From: an uncultured Eubacteriales bacterium
GTDB lineage: Bacteria > Bacillota > Clostridia > Oscillospirales > Butyricicoccaceae
DNA length: 64,000 nt
Direction of reading: 5' to 3'
NCBI GenBank assembly: GCA_910579575.1
Contig: CAJTUM010000001.1
Location: 11,262 to 75,261, forward strand
Part shown: positions 34,101-42,534 of the stretch, in pieces
How the letters are laid out: every line of letters starts with the position of its first letter
Position numbering within the stretch: position 1 is the stretch's first letter
Made by a program: the position numbers and the translations under genes
The notes under the pieces: generated by a model
The model's database searches: none
The model's input: only the letters and a program-made list of their open reading frames with translations
What the model was told of the DNA's origin: nothing

Positions 34101-34466
34101 AGCGTCTTCCTCCTGCTCCGCCCCCAGCTTCCAGCTCCAGGCCCGGGCCAACAGGCTGTCCGGCCCCTCCAGGGCCACAAACGCATCCACCGAATAGCCG
34201 GGCTCCACAATTTCCGCCTCCGGTTGGTTCCGCAGGCTTTGAATATCCCCCTCGGTAAAGCCCATGGTGGATTTCAAGTGCATATCCATCAAAGATTGAT
34301 CTTCAAAATATTGCTGAGCCGTCTGTTTCATATCCGGGCAAGTGGATTTGATGCCGGCAAAAAAGCCGGCGCCCAGCATGACGATACACAAAATAGAGAG
34401 AAACCGGCCCCGGCTCCTGCGGATTTCCATCCAGATATCCTGTATCAAAGCGCTGCGTTTTTTCAT
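31149..34466 (-). CDS. ABC transporter permease (FtsX/MacB type) with long extracytoplasmic coiled coil
   Basis: 1105 residues. One N-terminal membrane helix (FLSILCIVMLGAGFFAGIK) is followed by an extracytoplasmic domain, then a predicted coiled coil from about residue 235 to 550 rich in repeats of Q-A-x-L-E-x-G-x-A-Q-L. Two FtsX-type three-helix blocks follow (VFFILVAALVCLTTMTRMV...; and IVLVLIVCAGALAFVVLYNLASINVEERAREIATIKVLGF at the end). With the ATPase encoded just upstream it forms a MacAB/LolCDE-type exporter or cell-envelope mechanotransmitter. The stalk would extend through the cell wall. Substrate unknown. Confidence 0.9.
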   Translation of the reverse strand: MKKRSALIQDIWMEIRRSRGRFLSILCIVMLGAGFFAGIKSTCPDMKQTAQQYFEDQSLMDMHLKSTMGFTEGDIQSLRNQPEAEIVEPGYSVDAFVALEGPDSLLARAWSWKLGAEQEEDALNLPVLQKGRWPQAADECLVEKGMRTGGRFAIGDTISLFLEDGDIGEALKIQEFTVVGVVQSPLYINFERGSSSLGNGSVSTFLYLPEQSFAYEVYTDVFLTYKDVRGLPFYEDEYQDRMEAKRDELEQLAAHREQTRYDEIYNEAKTAVDDAQAELDQGQGEYDKNKADFDRQIAESRQKLDDARQEIDDGVSRLNQTETQLAQGQAQYDQGAARLAEEEARLTAAQAQLEQGEAQLQAMDAALQGGRGLLAAYSQIALPQDQPAPEETEALLAGLEALARQDESGQSAGLTQALRAYLYANPAGPEKQTLALQAEQAFGQIEGQAAPQRQQLADSRAQLEAGQAQLAEAQAQLSAQGAQLESGWTQLRQGRAQISQARVDYERGLAELEENEAEGQAQLEKARKELEQGRADLLEARHQLNDLGSPEWYLWDRTSNPGYAEFSQDAERVDRIAKVFPVFFILVAALVCLTTMTRMVEENRTQIGVLKALGYGKGAVAAKYLAYALSASLLGGAAGLAVGFKLFPTVIFNAYRIMYILPDCQTPFRWDYAFWCLLAAMACTGLSAFAACYRAMQEAPAQLMRPKAPPSGKRVLLERVKFVWRRLSFLQKVAVRNLFRYKKRIVMTVVGVAGCTALMVAGFGMQHAISSIVDLQYEQIFLYDAVAAFDDAVTADEKQEIADQLAQNPLAERAMAVRQSSVEIAGGKAKKSVYLFVPEAPEELDQYVNLRRRQQGDAVALPERGALLTEKMARLLDVSPGDVVSIHPDDSHVYSVEIVGIVENYTMNFVYLSPAQYRELWGEEAKSNAFLVNLAEGADQDELAASLLKNNNVLAVTSSDASGRQFRDIVGSLNYIVLVLIVCAGALAFVVLYNLASINVEERAREIATIKVLGFYDKEVSSYIDRESNLSALMGMAAGLLLGVPFLDFIIQTAEVDAVMFNPAINKETFLFSALLTVLFTGVVNFAMRFRLKKIDMVQSLKSVE

Positions 34467-34470
34467 GGCG

Positions 34471-35175
34471 TCACCACTCGATCTGCTCTACCGGCACGGG
34501 GTTTTCATTGCGGACGTCGCCGACCACCTTGCCGCTGCGCAGCTGCACCACCCGGTCGGCCATGGGGGCCACAGCCGAATTATGGGTGATGACGATTACC
34601 GTCATGCCCTGCTTGCGGCAGGTATCCTGCAAAAGAGAAAGGATGGCTCGGCCGGTTTTATCGTCCAGAGCGCCGGTGGGCTCGTCGCAAAGAAGCAGTT
34701 TGGGGTTTTTGGCCAATGCCCGGGCGATGGACACCCGCTGCTGCTCGCCGCCGGAAAGCTGGGCGGGGAAATTATCCAGCCGATCCCCCAAGCCCACTTG
34801 ACGCAGCACGTCCCTGGCGTCCAAAGGATTTCGGCAGATCTGCGCCGCCAGCTCCACGTTTTCCAAAGCGGTCAGGTTTTGCATCAGGTTGTAAAATTGA
34901 AAGACGAAACCGATATCGTCCCGACGGTAGCCGATCAGCCGCCGGGGAGAATACCGGGCGATATCCTCGCCGTCCACCATCACCTGGCCTTCGTCGCAGC
35001 CGTCCATGCCGCCCAAAATATTGAGCACCGTGGTTTTGCCGGCGCCGCTCTGGCCCAGCACGATGCAGAATTCTCCCTTGTTCACCGAAAAGCTGACGCC
35101 GTCTGCGGCGGTGATCGTCACCTCGCCCATTCGATACCGTTTGGTCACATTTTTAAGAGAGATGAATTCTTCCAT
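34471..35175 (-). CDS. ABC transporter ATP-binding protein (MacB/LolD-like)
   Basis: 234 residues. Walker A GQSGAGKT, Q-loop FVFQFYNLM, signature LSGGEQQRVSIARAL, Walker B KLLLCDEPTGALD and H-loop VIVITHN are complete. Sequence style (YRMGEVTITAADGVSFSV) is of the MacB/LolD group. Its stop lies 4 bp before the permease start, so the two are co-translated. It energises the FtsX-type permease. Confidence 0.95.
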   Translation of the reverse strand: MEEFISLKNVTKRYRMGEVTITAADGVSFSVNKGEFCIVLGQSGAGKTTVLNILGGMDGCDEGQVMVDGEDIARYSPRRLIGYRRDDIGFVFQFYNLMQNLTALENVELAAQICRNPLDARDVLRQVGLGDRLDNFPAQLSGGEQQRVSIARALAKNPKLLLCDEPTGALDDKTGRAILSLLQDTCRKQGMTVIVITHNSAVAPMADRVVQLRSGKVVGDVRNENPVPVEQIEW

Positions 35176-35323
35176 AGTTCAGGACGACCTTTCCTTCAAA
35201 ATAGCAAAATAGAGGGTTGGCGCGGCGGGCGGCCCCAGCGCCGCAAATGGATCTTCCCAAATAACGTTGGGAACAAGGGACGCGCTTCCCCGCCGAACGG
35301 CCCAAAACGGCGGTCCGCCGCGT

Positions 35324-37570
35324 TTAGCGCTCCTCGCCGCCAGAGCTCCGCCCCTCCAGCCCCAGCAGCTGAGCGGCGGCCCGGCGGTTTTCCATCTCCA
35401 AGTCCACCAGCTTATCCCGAATCGCTTGGGCGGCCTCCAGGTCCTGGCCCTGCATCAGCTCGTCGATCTGCCGGCAAAGCCAATCCTCCGTCACAGAGGA
35501 CAGCGGCTGGCATCGGTCTGCCAGGCCGATATACCGCATAAAGCCGGAAACCTTGATATCATAGCTCACCGCCATGCAAGGGGCGCAGGCCGCGGCGGAA
35601 AATACAATGGAATGGAGCCGCATTCCGCAGACAATCCGCATCTGCCGCAGCACGGCCATGGTCAGCCGCACATCCTCCGGGATATCCCTCAGCACATAAC
35701 AGGGCGTCTGAGCGGCGGCCGCCGCCTTTTTGCAGGCTTGGAGGTCCAGCGGAGACTCGATGGGCAGAAAAACGGCGGAAAGGCCGTATTGACGGTAAGC
35801 GTATTCCGCCGCCCGCGAAAAACAGCTGAAATCGTGAAAATCCGCCCAGGGCCGCAGAGCGAAACAGATGTATTGGCCGTCCATGGGCACGCCCCGCCGC
35901 GTGAGAAACTGCTGGGCCTGCTGATCGGAAGCGGGAATCAGGGTGGTGGCCGGATCCGCCGCCAGGCGGATATCGGGCTTGGACACCTCCATATCCTTCA
36001 GCTCCTGGTAAGACACCGTATCCCGCAAAGTAATCACGTCCACGCTGCGATTGAGCACCCGGCTGGCCAGCCGCCGGTTAAAGGGGGCGCTGACATGGCC
36101 CACGCCGCAGCCGTACATCTGCACCTTGCACCCCAGCTTGCGGGCGGCGTGGATGGTATAAAGATAAAAATACAGGCTCCGGTTGGAGGTCACGTCTTGA
36201 ATCAAGCTGCCGCCGCCGTTGATAAACAGCCTGGCCCGGCGCATGGCCCGATGGAATTGCGGAAAATTAAAGGTATATACTGCGTCCACTTCATGGAGCA
36301 GCTTGGTTTCCGCCGGCTTGCGAGTCATCACGGTCAGAGGCGAAAGGGGGTCCAGGTCCTTCATGGTGGCGATGATGGCGTCCAAAATGGCTTCGTCGCC
36401 GGAATTGCCCCGGCCATAGGCGCCGCAAATCACAATACCGTTGCGCTTGCCCCGGGCCTGCCGGGCGGCGATGGTTTGATAAATCTGGCTCTGGCGGGCG
36501 GCCATGCCGTCCAACGAATAGATGCGGCTGGCCTTTTCCCGCAGCTTCTGGCCAAAGGACTGGCGCAGGTCCGGGTCCCGGGCCAGGCGCAGCATATAGC
36601 CGGCAAAGGTCTCCACGTCGCCAGGCTGGAAAATAAAGCCGTCTTCTCCGCTGTCGATGAGCTTCTGCATTCCGCCCACGTCTGAGGTGATGACGGCGCA
36701 GCCTTCCTTGACCCCTTCCAGGATGGAATAGGGGAAGGATTCGGAAATGGAGCACAGCACATCGATGTCGCAGGCTTTGAAAAACTTGCCGATATCCGAC
36801 ACCCAGCCGCAGAAGCAGCAGGCCGAATCCACCTCCAGCTGCCGGGCCAGGTCCTTCAGCTTCTGGGCGTCCTCGCCGTCCCCGGCGATCAGCAACTTGA
36901 GCCTGTTGTTTTTCTTTCTGGCCTTGGCAAAGGCCCGGAGCAGGGTGGGGATATCCTTCACCGGCGTCAGCCGGGCGGCAATGCCCATCACCACATCCCC
37001 CTCCTGATAATTCAGGCCGCACTGGCGCAGGTATTCGCCCCTGTCAAATTCCGGCGTATCCACAGAAAAATCCAGGCCGTTGTAGATGGTCTGGATCCGG
37101 GAGGGCCGGAACCCCCGCTGGATCAGCATCTGCTTGAAGCTGTCGGAAACCGTGACATGGTAGTCCATCACCCGCAGGGCGGCGGCATTCATCCGCCCAA
37201 AGGTCTGGCGGCGGATAAAGGAATGGAGATAATCCAGCCGGTAATCGCTGTGCACGGTGGTGACCACGGTGCAGCCCAGGGTCATTTTCAGATAAACCCC
37301 CACCAGGTTGGCCTTGGCCCCATGGCAGTGGACAATATCCGGCCCGAACTGCCTGGCCGCCTCCTTGGCCAGCACAAAATCCCGCAGCGGAAAGCCGGAC
37401 TGGATCTCCACCGTGTCAATGCCCGCCTTCCGGGCATCCTCGGCAAACAGCCCCTTGCGCATGCTGAGCAGTTTCAGCTGGTGTTCTTCCTTCAGCCGGG
37501 AACAAAGAGCCAGAATATGGGTCTTTGCCCCTCCGCGGTCACCGCCGCCGGCGATGTGCAAAATTTTCAT
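35324..37570 (-). CDS. GT4 glycosyltransferase fused to a CsaB-type polysaccharide pyruvyltransferase
   Basis: 748 residues in one frame. Residues 1-~375 are a family 4 glycosyltransferase: KILHIAGGGDRGGAKTHILAL, DIVHCHGAKANLVG, and the nucleotide-sugar motif SESFPYSILEGVKEGCAVITSDVGG. Residues ~385-748 are a pyruvyltransferase: IVICGAYGRGNSGDEAILDAII, INGGGSLIQDVTSNRSLYFY, MYGCGVGHVS, and CGMRLHSIVFSAAACAP. CsaB enzymes add pyruvyl ketals to secondary cell wall polymers, which in known species anchor S-layer-homology proteins. The fusion couples sugar transfer and pyruvylation. GGGGAGG precedes the ATG. It is 148 bp downstream of the ABC transporter start, in the same direction. Confidence 0.9.
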   Translation of the reverse strand: MKILHIAGGGDRGGAKTHILALCSRLKEEHQLKLLSMRKGLFAEDARKAGIDTVEIQSGFPLRDFVLAKEAARQFGPDIVHCHGAKANLVGVYLKMTLGCTVVTTVHSDYRLDYLHSFIRRQTFGRMNAAALRVMDYHVTVSDSFKQMLIQRGFRPSRIQTIYNGLDFSVDTPEFDRGEYLRQCGLNYQEGDVVMGIAARLTPVKDIPTLLRAFAKARKKNNRLKLLIAGDGEDAQKLKDLARQLEVDSACCFCGWVSDIGKFFKACDIDVLCSISESFPYSILEGVKEGCAVITSDVGGMQKLIDSGEDGFIFQPGDVETFAGYMLRLARDPDLRQSFGQKLREKASRIYSLDGMAARQSQIYQTIAARQARGKRNGIVICGAYGRGNSGDEAILDAIIATMKDLDPLSPLTVMTRKPAETKLLHEVDAVYTFNFPQFHRAMRRARLFINGGGSLIQDVTSNRSLYFYLYTIHAARKLGCKVQMYGCGVGHVSAPFNRRLASRVLNRSVDVITLRDTVSYQELKDMEVSKPDIRLAADPATTLIPASDQQAQQFLTRRGVPMDGQYICFALRPWADFHDFSCFSRAAEYAYRQYGLSAVFLPIESPLDLQACKKAAAAAQTPCYVLRDIPEDVRLTMAVLRQMRIVCGMRLHSIVFSAAACAPCMAVSYDIKVSGFMRYIGLADRCQPLSSVTEDWLCRQIDELMQGQDLEAAQAIRDKLVDLEMENRRAAAQLLGLEGRSSGGEER

Positions 37571-37901
37571 GATTTCCTCCCCAAAGCCTTGAAAATATTC
37601 TTGAAAATGTGTTGTTGAGATTATATAATAAAGTGGTTAGTTTGCAGCGGCGGCCCGGTATCCTGGGAGGCCGCCGGGCCCCGTTCCCACAAAAAGAATT
37701 GCTTTTTTTATTATATCGTATCCGCTGGGGCCGGTCAACCGTCCCGGCGGCGGGTTTTCCGGGTGCCAGATCCCGTTTTAATGTCCCGATTTGACACAAG
37801 GGGCCTGTTTTGTCCCTTGCGCCTGAGCCGGTATTCCCTTATCGTTTGTGTTGTGACCCGGCGCAAAAGGGCTTCCCCACCTTTTCGGAATGATGTGCCC
37901 A
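37571..37901. other. Intergenic region with promoter-like element only
   Basis: A minus-strand TATAAT (37620-37625) could serve the GT4-CsaB gene, with only a poor -35. The rest is GC-rich up to about 37880, then becomes abruptly AT-rich toward the acetyltransferase gene. I see no gene, RNA or terminator in 37626-37901. Confidence 0.5.
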
Positions 37902-37976
37902 ATGAGAACCGATTTAAATACATATGATAAATGGCAGATAAAAGTTTTAGAAGCAAATATACAAAGTGTAACTTAA
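37902..37976 (+). CDS. Possible short leader ORF before the streptothricin acetyltransferase gene
   Basis: ATG 37902 opens 24 codons (MRTDLNTYDKWQIKVLEANI, then QSVT, TAA) ending 15 bp before the acetyltransferase ATG. It has the same AT-rich composition. No clear ribosome site. It could be a leader peptide or the tail of a gene truncated when the segment arrived. Confidence 0.3.
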   Translation: MRTDLNTYDKWQIKVLEANIQSVT

Positions 37977-37991
37977 TTTGGAAATCTATAT

Positions 37992-38513
37992 ATGGAGATC
38001 ACAGAAATAAATCAACAAAATTTTACTGATATAAATAAAGCAAGACAGCCATTTGAAATCATTGGGAAAATAAAGCCTGTATTTGTTGACGGTATATGGA
38101 CATATACAGAAGAACTATATGAACAATCCCATATGAAAGTATATTCTAATACTTGGGACTCTGTCAGCTATATCAATAATCCCGATCAGACTGTTTTCTT
38201 CGCCTATTCTGGCGCTGAATGTGTTGGCCAAATGATTCTGAAAAGAGATTGGAACAAATATGCCTTTATTGAAGATATTTGTGTTGTAAAATCGGAAAGA
38301 GGACAGGGAATCGGCACAAGTTTCATACAAAAGGCCATCGAATGGGCTAAAAATAGGAATCTAAAGGGTTTAGCATTAGAAACGCAGGACAATAATTTGC
38401 TGGCTTGCCGGTTTTATGCAAAATGTGGCTTTGTGATCGGCGCAGTCAACACGATGCTTTATCAGAACTTTCACAACGATGAATTTGCTGTTTTTTGGTA
38501 TTTATTATTTTGA
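37992..38513 (+). CDS. Streptothricin N-acetyltransferase homologue (Sat4/SatA family GNAT)
   Basis: 173 residues. Long stretches follow the Sat4 pattern as I recall it: N-terminal DINKARQPFEIIGKIKP, WNKYAFIEDICVVKSERGQG, EWAKNRNLKGLALETQDNNL, ACRFYAKCGFVIGAVNTMLY and a final AVFWYLLF. The RGQGIGT loop binds acetyl-CoA. Known members acetylate the beta-lysine of streptothricin (nourseothricin) and give resistance. The gene is clearly poorer in GC than everything around it, which suggests horizontal gain. No other resistance gene or mobile element remnant is visible beside it. Whether it confers resistance here is inferred. Confidence 0.85.
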   Translation: MEITEINQQNFTDINKARQPFEIIGKIKPVFVDGIWTYTEELYEQSHMKVYSNTWDSVSYINNPDQTVFFAYSGAECVGQMILKRDWNKYAFIEDICVVKSERGQGIGTSFIQKAIEWAKNRNLKGLALETQDNNLLACRFYAKCGFVIGAVNTMLYQNFHNDEFAVFWYLLF

Positions 38514-38650
38514 AGGGCCCTACAGTCCCCAATTTATAGAACTGATACATTGAAAACACTTTTCCGAAAAGGGAGAAAGTTTTCTGGGCCAAATTTTTCG
38601 GCTTTGGTCCCGGTTCCATCTGTCATTTTTCCGTGCAAGGAGGGGTTGCT

Positions 38651-40129
38651 TTGGCTGGGGAAAACAAAAAAATGACCCGCAACGCGCTGATCCTGATGCC
38701 CGCCAAGGTGCTGGAGGGCGTTTTGCTGCTGGCCACCGCCTCGATCTATTCCCGGGTGTTCCCGCCGGTGATCAATGGCCAGTATCAGCTGGTCAATTCC
38801 ACCGTTCTGGCCCTGTTTTTGGTGACAGCGGCCTGGCTTTACAATGCCACCGCCCGGTTTATCTCGGAATACCGCTCGCCGGAGGGGGAGAAAACCTTTT
38901 ATTCCACCTTCCTGCTGTCCTTCGGCGTCATCACTTTGGCCGTGCTGGCGGTGGGCGCCGGGGCCTGGCTAATCTCCGGCTCCTTTCTGTGCCTGGCCGC
39001 TTCCGTGATGTTGACCACCTACTCCCTGTTCACCATGATGAACGGGCTTTTGATCCAGACAGACCGGCTGATGGTGAGCATCGCCGCCTCCCTGCTGGAT
39101 GTGGGGGGCAAACTGGCCTTTTCCTGCCTGCTGGCCGCCCTGTTTACCGCCGAAACCCCTTATCCGGCGGTGTTCGGCGCGGTGCTGGGGGATCTGGCTG
39201 CCTCCCTGGTGGCCATGGCGGCCCTGCGGGCGCCCTTCCATATCCACCCCCAGTATTTTTCCCGCGGGCTGCTCCAGGACCTGCTGGCCTTCGGCCTGCC
39301 GCTGATCGGCATGAGCGTGGGCACAGGCCTGCTGAGCATGGTGGACCGCTTTATTGTGGCGGCCATGATGGGGGAGGCCAACGCCTCGGTATATATCAGC
39401 AATTTCACCGTCAGCTCCGGCATTTTCGGCATGATCGCCGCCGCCGTGGTGCGAGCCGTTTATCCCTCCCTCATCGCCGGCTACGCCAAGGACGGGCTCA
39501 AAGCCGCGGAAACTCTGCTCTCCCAAGGGTTGCGCATTTATTTCCTCATCGGCGCTCCGGCGGCTTTGGGGCTCTGCGCCGTCTGCCGTCCTCTGGCTCA
39601 ATTTATGTTTATCGAGGTCTATTGGCCCGGCGCCAGCGTGATCGGCATTGTGGCCCTGGCCTATTTCTTCATGGACCTGACCGAATACGCCATCAAGGGC
39701 TTTGAGCTGACCAAAAACACCAAGCCGGTGCTGCGGTACAGCCTGTTGGCCGCCGGCGTTAAAATCGCGGCTACGGTCATTCTGATTCGCCTGCTGGGCA
39801 TCCAGGGCGCGGCCTTGGGCAGCCTGGTCGCCTTTCTCTTCTATTTCCTGCTGGTGGTCTGGGGGCTGCGGCGCAGCGTCCGCCTGCGGCCGGATGGCAA
39901 GAGCTGTTTTCGCATTTTGACAAGCGCCTTTCTGTGCTCCTTTTCCGCCTGGCTGGTCTGCCGCTTTTTGCCCGCCGGGCCTTTTGTCCAAACAATCTGC
40001 GGCGCCGGGGCGGGCGGCGTCGTCTATTTCGTGTGCCTGTTTGTCTCCGGCGAACTAAAGCCGGAAATTGAAATGATCCGCCAAACGCTGGCCGCTGGCC
40101 GCGGCGCCGGCAATTCGTCGAAAAAATAG
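38651..40129 (+). CDS. Polysaccharide flippase (Wzx/MOP superfamily)
   Basis: 492 residues from a TTG start that follows AAGGAGGGG by 5 nt; an ATG lies 21 bp further in. About 12-14 hydrophobic helices are spread over the whole protein, beginning ALILMPAKVLEGVLLLATASIYSRVF, the typical first helix of polysaccharide export proteins of the MOP superfamily. It would flip lipid-linked sugar units across the membrane. It lies near the GT4-CsaB gene, which acts on wall polysaccharide, though on the other strand. Confidence 0.85.
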   Translation: MAGENKKMTRNALILMPAKVLEGVLLLATASIYSRVFPPVINGQYQLVNSTVLALFLVTAAWLYNATARFISEYRSPEGEKTFYSTFLLSFGVITLAVLAVGAGAWLISGSFLCLAASVMLTTYSLFTMMNGLLIQTDRLMVSIAASLLDVGGKLAFSCLLAALFTAETPYPAVFGAVLGDLAASLVAMAALRAPFHIHPQYFSRGLLQDLLAFGLPLIGMSVGTGLLSMVDRFIVAAMMGEANASVYISNFTVSSGIFGMIAAAVVRAVYPSLIAGYAKDGLKAAETLLSQGLRIYFLIGAPAALGLCAVCRPLAQFMFIEVYWPGASVIGIVALAYFFMDLTEYAIKGFELTKNTKPVLRYSLLAAGVKIAATVILIRLLGIQGAALGSLVAFLFYFLLVVWGLRRSVRLRPDGKSCFRILTSAFLCSFSAWLVCRFLPAGPFVQTICGAGAGGVVYFVCLFVSGELKPEIEMIRQTLAAGRGAGNSSKK

Positions 40130-40150
40130 CGGCAATCCCTTATTGCAAAC

Positions 40151-40179
40151 TGGACGGATTTCCGGTTTGGTGATATACT
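40151..40179 (+). promoter_or_regulatory. Promoter of the V-type ATPase operon
   Basis: TGGACG (40151-40156), 17-bp spacer, TATACT (40174-40179), about 75 nt before the first gene. Confidence 0.6.
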
Positions 40180-40255
40180 AAGAGCGTCTCTCCCCCTGGC
40201 CCCCAGAAGCCGGGGCGGGGAAGATGGTCGCAACAGGAAAAGGAGGGTGATAAGA

Positions 40256-40567
40256 TTGTCAATGCAGGCCATCGAACAGGTGATGCAGGCGGAGACCGCG
40301 GCGGAGCAGATATTAGAAAACGCCCGCGGCGAAGCCAAGCAGATCCTGGCCGAAGCAGAAGCCGAGGCCGCCCGGGAAAAAGAGCGTTCCCGCCAGGAGG
40401 CTAAGGAAGCGGCCGCCGCCGCGTTGGCCCAGGCCGAGGCGCAGGCCGGGCAGCAAGCGGCCGGACTACAGGCCAAAACAGAGAAACTGTGTCAGGCCAT
40501 CGAGCAGCAGGCAGCTCAGAAAATGGACGCTGCCGTCAAATTCATCGTCGGAAGGGTCGTGGGCTAA
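40256..40567 (+). CDS. V-type ATPase subunit G/H (peripheral stalk)
   Basis: 103 residues, almost wholly helical and rich in Ala/Glu/Gln (ILENARGEAKQILAEAEAEAAREKERSRQEAKEAAAA), as in NtpF/AtpH stalk subunits that pair with subunit E. The TTG at 40256 is 9 nt after GGAGG; a GTG at 40247 is too close and the ATG at 40262 too far. It is the first gene of the operon and overlaps the next by one base. Confidence 0.8.
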   Translation: MSMQAIEQVMQAETAAEQILENARGEAKQILAEAEAEAAREKERSRQEAKEAAAAALAQAEAQAGQQAAGLQAKTEKLCQAIEQQAAQKMDAAVKFIVGRVVG

Positions 40568-42528
40568 TGGCGCTTGTGGAAATGAAGCGTCTGCGCGCCG
40601 TGGCTCTGCAAAGCCGGCGCAGAGTATTGCTGCGCCAGCTTCGCCAGCTTGGCTGCGTGGAGGTCGAAGCGGCGGCGGATTCCACCGATTTCAACGGGGA
40701 GGAAAACCTGCCCCAGACAGCGGAGGAAAACACCGGCGCCCAGGAACATCTGGCCGCGCTGCAACAAGCAAAACAGACGCTGGATCAATACGCCCCCCCG
40801 GAAAAGCGGCCTTTGCTGGCCCGCAAGCCGCAGCTGACCGAGGGGCAGCTCTATGACGAGCGGACGCTGGACGACGCTCTCGGCGCCGCCAAAGAAATCA
40901 ATCGGGCCGCCCAGCAGATCAACCGCCTGCAAACTGAGGAAAACAGGCTGGAATCTGCAATCACCCAGCTCAAGCCCTGGCTTGCGCTGGACGTTCCCCT
41001 AAACTATGAGCTGGACGACGGACAGGTGTTTTACCTGCGGGGCGCCCTGCCTGCCGCCGCCTCTTTGGAGGCGCTGGAGCAGGAGCTGGCCCAGCAGGCC
41101 CCCGCCAGCCAGCTGGAGGCTGTGTCCTCCGATAACGAGCAGCACTATGTGACGTTGCTGACCCACCGTTCCTGCCGGGAGGCCGCTTTGAGCCTGCTCA
41201 AGCAGCGGGGCTTTTCCCAGGCTTCGTCCCCGGGGGCGGAAGGGCCGGCCCGGCAATGGACCACCCGTTTGCAGCAGCAAATCGAGGAGGGCCAGGCCCA
41301 GCGGCAAAAGTGCGTGGAAGACATCGCGAAATACCGGAATTCTTACCGCCAGCTGGAGCAGGCTATCGACGCCTATTCCCTGGAGGCAGAGGAGGACCGG
41401 CTGCTTTCCGGCCTGGCCCGCACCAAGGATACGGTGGCGCTGACCGGCTGGATTCCCGCCAAGGCCCAGCAGGCCGTGGCCAAAGTGCTGGAGGAGCAGG
41501 GCTGCGCCTACAGCATGGAAGACCCCCAGGAAGGGGAATATCCTCCCACCGCTATGGAAAACGGCGTTTTGGCCGAGCCCTTCAACGCGGTGACGGAAAT
41601 GTACGGAATGCCCCGATACGGCAGCCTGGTGGACCCCAACCCCCTGATGGTCCCCTTTTACATCACGTTCTTCAGCTTTATCATGGCGGACGCCGTTTAC
41701 GGCATTGTCATCGCCTTGGGCTGTTTTTTAGCGCTCAAACTGATGCAGCCCAAGGGAAGTATGCGCCAAATGCTGACGCTGTTTTTCTACTGCGGCTTGG
41801 GCACCATTGTAGCCGGCGTGTTGATGGGCGGCTGGCTGGGCGACGCCGTGTACCAATTCACCAGAATGCTTTGGGGCGAAGGAGGCGCCGTCAGTATCCG
41901 GCCCTTGTGGTTTAACCTGACGGAAGAGCCGCTGAAAATGCTGATTTTCTCCCTGGTTTTGGGCGCCGTGCAGATCCTTGTGGGCATGGCGGTTTCCGCC
42001 TGGCGGATGATTAAGCAAAAGGATTACCTGGGCGCGCTGTTTGACCCGGGCTGCTGGTATATTATCTTTATCGGCGCCGGGCTCTATGTGGGTCTGGGGC
42101 TCCAAGCGGGCCTTTATGTGGCGCTGGCCGGCGTCGTTTTGATGCTGATTCTGGGCAGCCGGGGCAAAAAAGGCTTTGGCAAAATCACAGGCGGCCTGGG
42201 CAAGCTCTACAATGTGACGGGCTTTGTCTCAGACCTGCTCAGCTATTCTCGTATTATGGCCCTGGCCCTTTCCGGCTCCGTGGTGGGTTCCGTCTTCAAT
42301 CAGATGGGCGCCATGGGCGGCGGCGGAATTGTGGGCGTCGTGGTCTTTATTATCGTGGCCCTGATCGGCCATGTGTTCAACCTGGCGATCAGCGTGCTGG
42401 GCGCCTATGTGCACACCAGCCGTCTACAGTACATTGAATTTTTCGGCCGCTTCTATGAAGACGGCGGGCGGATTATGCAGCCGTTAAAAAACAAGACAAA
42501 ATATGTTGAAGTGGTTAAGGAGGACTAA
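40567..42528 (+). CDS. V-type ATPase subunit I (a subunit)
   Basis: 653 residues. The cytoplasmic N-terminal half has long helices (RLRAVALQSRRRVLLRQLRQLGCVEVE...; TGWIPAKAQQAVAKVLEEQG). The C-terminal half has about eight membrane helices beginning at PFYITFFSFIMADAVYGIV, the V-type a-subunit signature, and contains the conserved Arg helix region DLLSYSRIMALALSG. It provides the ion half-channels beside the c-ring. TAATG overlap with the previous gene. Confidence 0.92.
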   Translation: MALVEMKRLRAVALQSRRRVLLRQLRQLGCVEVEAAADSTDFNGEENLPQTAEENTGAQEHLAALQQAKQTLDQYAPPEKRPLLARKPQLTEGQLYDERTLDDALGAAKEINRAAQQINRLQTEENRLESAITQLKPWLALDVPLNYELDDGQVFYLRGALPAAASLEALEQELAQQAPASQLEAVSSDNEQHYVTLLTHRSCREAALSLLKQRGFSQASSPGAEGPARQWTTRLQQQIEEGQAQRQKCVEDIAKYRNSYRQLEQAIDAYSLEAEEDRLLSGLARTKDTVALTGWIPAKAQQAVAKVLEEQGCAYSMEDPQEGEYPPTAMENGVLAEPFNAVTEMYGMPRYGSLVDPNPLMVPFYITFFSFIMADAVYGIVIALGCFLALKLMQPKGSMRQMLTLFFYCGLGTIVAGVLMGGWLGDAVYQFTRMLWGEGGAVSIRPLWFNLTEEPLKMLIFSLVLGAVQILVGMAVSAWRMIKQKDYLGALFDPGCWYIIFIGAGLYVGLGLQAGLYVALAGVVLMLILGSRGKKGFGKITGGLGKLYNVTGFVSDLLSYSRIMALALSGSVVGSVFNQMGAMGGGGIVGVVVFIIVALIGHVFNLAISVLGAYVHTSRLQYIEFFGRFYEDGGRIMQPLKNKTKYVEVVKED

Positions 42529-42534
42529 ATCGTT

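Noticed and set aside
37992..38513. Complete aadE-sat4-aphA3 type resistance cluster
   Set aside because: Only the acetyltransferase is present; the flanking genes are wall-polysaccharide genes.
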